DNA from: CAZPNX01 sp964588285
GTDB lineage: Bacteria; Edwardsbacteria; AC1; EtOH8
Assembly (NCBI GenBank): GCA_964588285.1
Contig: CAZPNX010000026.1
Location: 1-32,958 of the forward strand
Reading direction: 5' to 3'
DNA length: 32,958 bases
Below the pieces are notes generated by a model. It did not search any database. It worked only from the letters and a program-made list of their open reading frames with translations, and was not told the DNA's origin. Made by a program: the position numbers and the translations under genes. This document shows, one piece after another, positions 32,183 through 32,958 of the stretch; position 1 is the first letter of the stretch; each line of letters opens with the position of its first letter.

Positions 32183-32617
32183 TCATCCCTGCTCCACCTC
32201 GTAGTCCGGCTCATCGGGATCGAAATCGCCCGCTTTGACGCCCTCCTCCTTTTTGGCGGCCACCAAATGGACCTTATCCTCCTGGCCAGGCCCCAGCCTG
32301 AGGCTGGCCATCTGCCGGCGCACTTCCCGGCGCAGGCTCTCCACCCGCAGCATAGACTTCCTGCTCCCTCCGCCTTTCTGACGAAGCATGGCTTGGGGGG
32401 AAAGGGACACTCCGCTCTTGGAGATACGCTGGTCCAAACCGGTGGTCGAATCCCCTTCCGTCTCTCCCAGCGACCGGCGCACCTCCTCCGCCTCGCCCGG
32501 GCCCAGCTCCAACCCCAGCCTGGCTGCCGTGCCCAAGATGTCCCGCTCCAGCTCCAGGCGAAAGCCGGGATCCAGGAAGGCCCGCGTCAGCAGGTTGTAG
32601 ACGGATTTTTTGGACAT
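32183..32617 (-). CDS. Hypothetical protein with Nif11/NHLP-leader-like N-terminus
   Basis: The product is 144 residues. Residues 1-50 (YNLLTRAFLDPGFRLELERD, ILGTAARLGLELGPGEAEEV, RRSL) resemble the helical leader regions of Nif11 or nitrile-hydratase-like RiPP precursors and related short proteins: a DPxFRxxL pattern, then LGLELxxxExxxLRxL. The remainder is very polar: a Ser/Gly-rich part (DSTTGLDQRISKSGVSLSPQ), a basic stretch (LRVESLRREVRRQMASLRL) and an acidic tail (DFDPDEPDYEVEQG). No Cys-rich core peptide, membrane segment or signal peptide is visible, so a peptide natural product is unlikely. Its role is unknown. The ribosome site before ATG 32617 is weak. It follows the small zinc-binding protein gene by 55 bases and probably shares its transcript. 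Confidence 0.65.
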   Translation of the reverse strand: MSKKSVYNLLTRAFLDPGFRLELERDILGTAARLGLELGPGEAEEVRRSLGETEGDSTTGLDQRISKSGVSLSPQAMLRQKGGGSRKSMLRVESLRREVRRQMASLRLGPGQEDKVHLVAAKKEEGVKAGDFDPDEPDYEVEQG

Positions 32618-32630
32618 TAAGCCGTATTAA

Positions 32631-32670
32631 CGTTGGACGTACAACGTTTAATGTTATTACATTACTACGT
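32631..32670. repeat. Second copy of the CGTTGGACGT/ACATTACTACGT repeat
   Basis: CGTTGGACGT (32631-32640) and ACATTACTACGT (32659-32670) match 17114-17123 and 17149-17160. AACGTT also occurs twice around GGACGTAC (32629-32648), making a short palindrome. The element occupies the gap between the zinc-binding protein gene and the 144-residue protein gene. Confidence 0.55.
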
Positions 32671-32672
32671 CG

Positions 32673-32885
32673 TCAGCCGATATCGTCCAGATCCACCGGC
32701 TCGTCCTTGGGATGGCAGACACCGCAGAACACGGCGTCGGACACCGCCAGGCCCTTGAGTTTCTGGTTCTTGTCGCGGTACATGGCCAGGATGGACGGCA
32801 GGGTCTTGGCGTGCTCCTTGCACACCGAGCGTCCGCAGAAGCTGCAGACGGCGTTGGCCGGCCGTTCGCAATGCCAGCATTCCAT
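32673..32885 (-). CDS. Small zinc-binding (B-box/treble-clef-like) protein
   Basis: The product is 70 residues. CCGGAGG lies 8 bases before ATG 32885. Conserved metal ligands stand out: Cys3 and Cys6, Cys14 and Cys17, Cys22 and His25, and later Cys54, Cys57 and His58. The order CxxC-x7-CxxC-x4-CxxH resembles a B-box or double zinc-ribbon fold that binds two zinc ions. The acidic tail DEPVDLDDIG ends the protein. No catalytic residue is visible, so it is probably a protein-interaction module. Overlapping readings in other frames have no ribosome site. The 73 bases from 32886 to the window edge are too short to assign; they may hold the end of another minus-strand gene. Confidence 0.7.
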   Translation of the reverse strand: MECWHCERPANAVCSFCGRSVCKEHAKTLPSILAMYRDKNQKLKGLAVSDAVFCGVCHPKDEPVDLDDIG

Positions 32886-32958
32886 GTCATCAACCTCCGG
32901 ATTTAAATGAAAATGATTATCCCATCCGTTCAGGAAGAAACCAGCTGAGCGTAGGTGA

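Noticed and set aside
32886..32958. End of a further minus-strand gene
   Set aside because: Short frames ending in ...TYAQLVSS or ...LSWFLPERMG both exist, but 73 bases are not enough to choose or to claim a gene.

Overview
The window looks like chromosomal DNA of an uncultured bacterium with about 57-60% G+C, probably from a candidate phylum near the Fibrobacteres-Chlorobi-Bacteroidetes group (an Edwardsbacteria/TA06 or WOR-3 type lineage). Three things point there. Four large secreted proteins end in the same C-terminal module with the NPF...YN..GQ.V...W.G.D..G...G.Y....... pattern (type A sorting/FlgD-like Ig domain). There is a gingipain-like C25 peptidase. Several families of short hairpin-forming repeats sit between genes. 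The phylum assignment is inference; no rRNA or other phylogenetic marker was searched. I saw no tRNA, rRNA, CRISPR array, transposase or phage gene.

Layout. 1-3282 (minus): an FG-GAP beta-propeller surface protein followed by a C25 peptidase gene that is broken by an in-frame TAA just before its probable catalytic His-Gly. 3283-3696: a divergent promoter region holding two hairpin repeats. 3697-11645 (plus): a 1285-residue TPR protein, then a tightly packed set (polX, a small membrane protein, an isoprenylcysteine-methyltransferase-family protein, a macro-domain protein), then an alpha/beta hydrolase. 11671-15116 (minus): a heat-shock operon hsp20-hspR-htrA-sigma factor. It is read from a perfect consensus promoter overlapped by an HspR operator (HAIR) and closed by a terminator shared with the convergent hydrolase gene. 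15120-19590 (minus): a biotin-dependent carboxyltransferase operon (12S/MmdA-like, small MmdE-like subunit, biotin carrier, 5S/OadA-like subunit), with a bactofilin as its last gene and a strong terminator. 19667-32174 (minus): three large secreted or surface proteins and a FecR-domain membrane protein. 32183-32885 (minus): a protein with a Nif11/NHLP-leader-like N-terminus and a small Cys/His zinc-binding protein.

How the genes may work together. The carboxyltransferase operon has the three parts of a transcarboxylase (12S, 5S and 1.3S) plus a soluble epsilon-like subunit. It has neither a biotin carboxylase nor the membrane sodium-pump beta subunit. This fits ATP-independent carboxyl transfer between methylmalonyl-CoA and pyruvate, although the missing subunits could lie elsewhere in the genome. 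The heat-shock operon joins repressor, holdase chaperone, periplasmic protease and a sigma-70 factor under one operator, so HspR may also control a sigma factor. The surface-protein genes look like secretion substrates sharing an exchangeable C-terminal export module.

The most unusual signals are the HAIR operator lying directly on a consensus promoter ahead of a sigma-factor operon, the repeat hairpins that fill most intergenic gaps inside the two minus-strand operons, the interrupted C25 peptidase, and the near-identical C-terminal DNA shared by two otherwise unrelated surface proteins.
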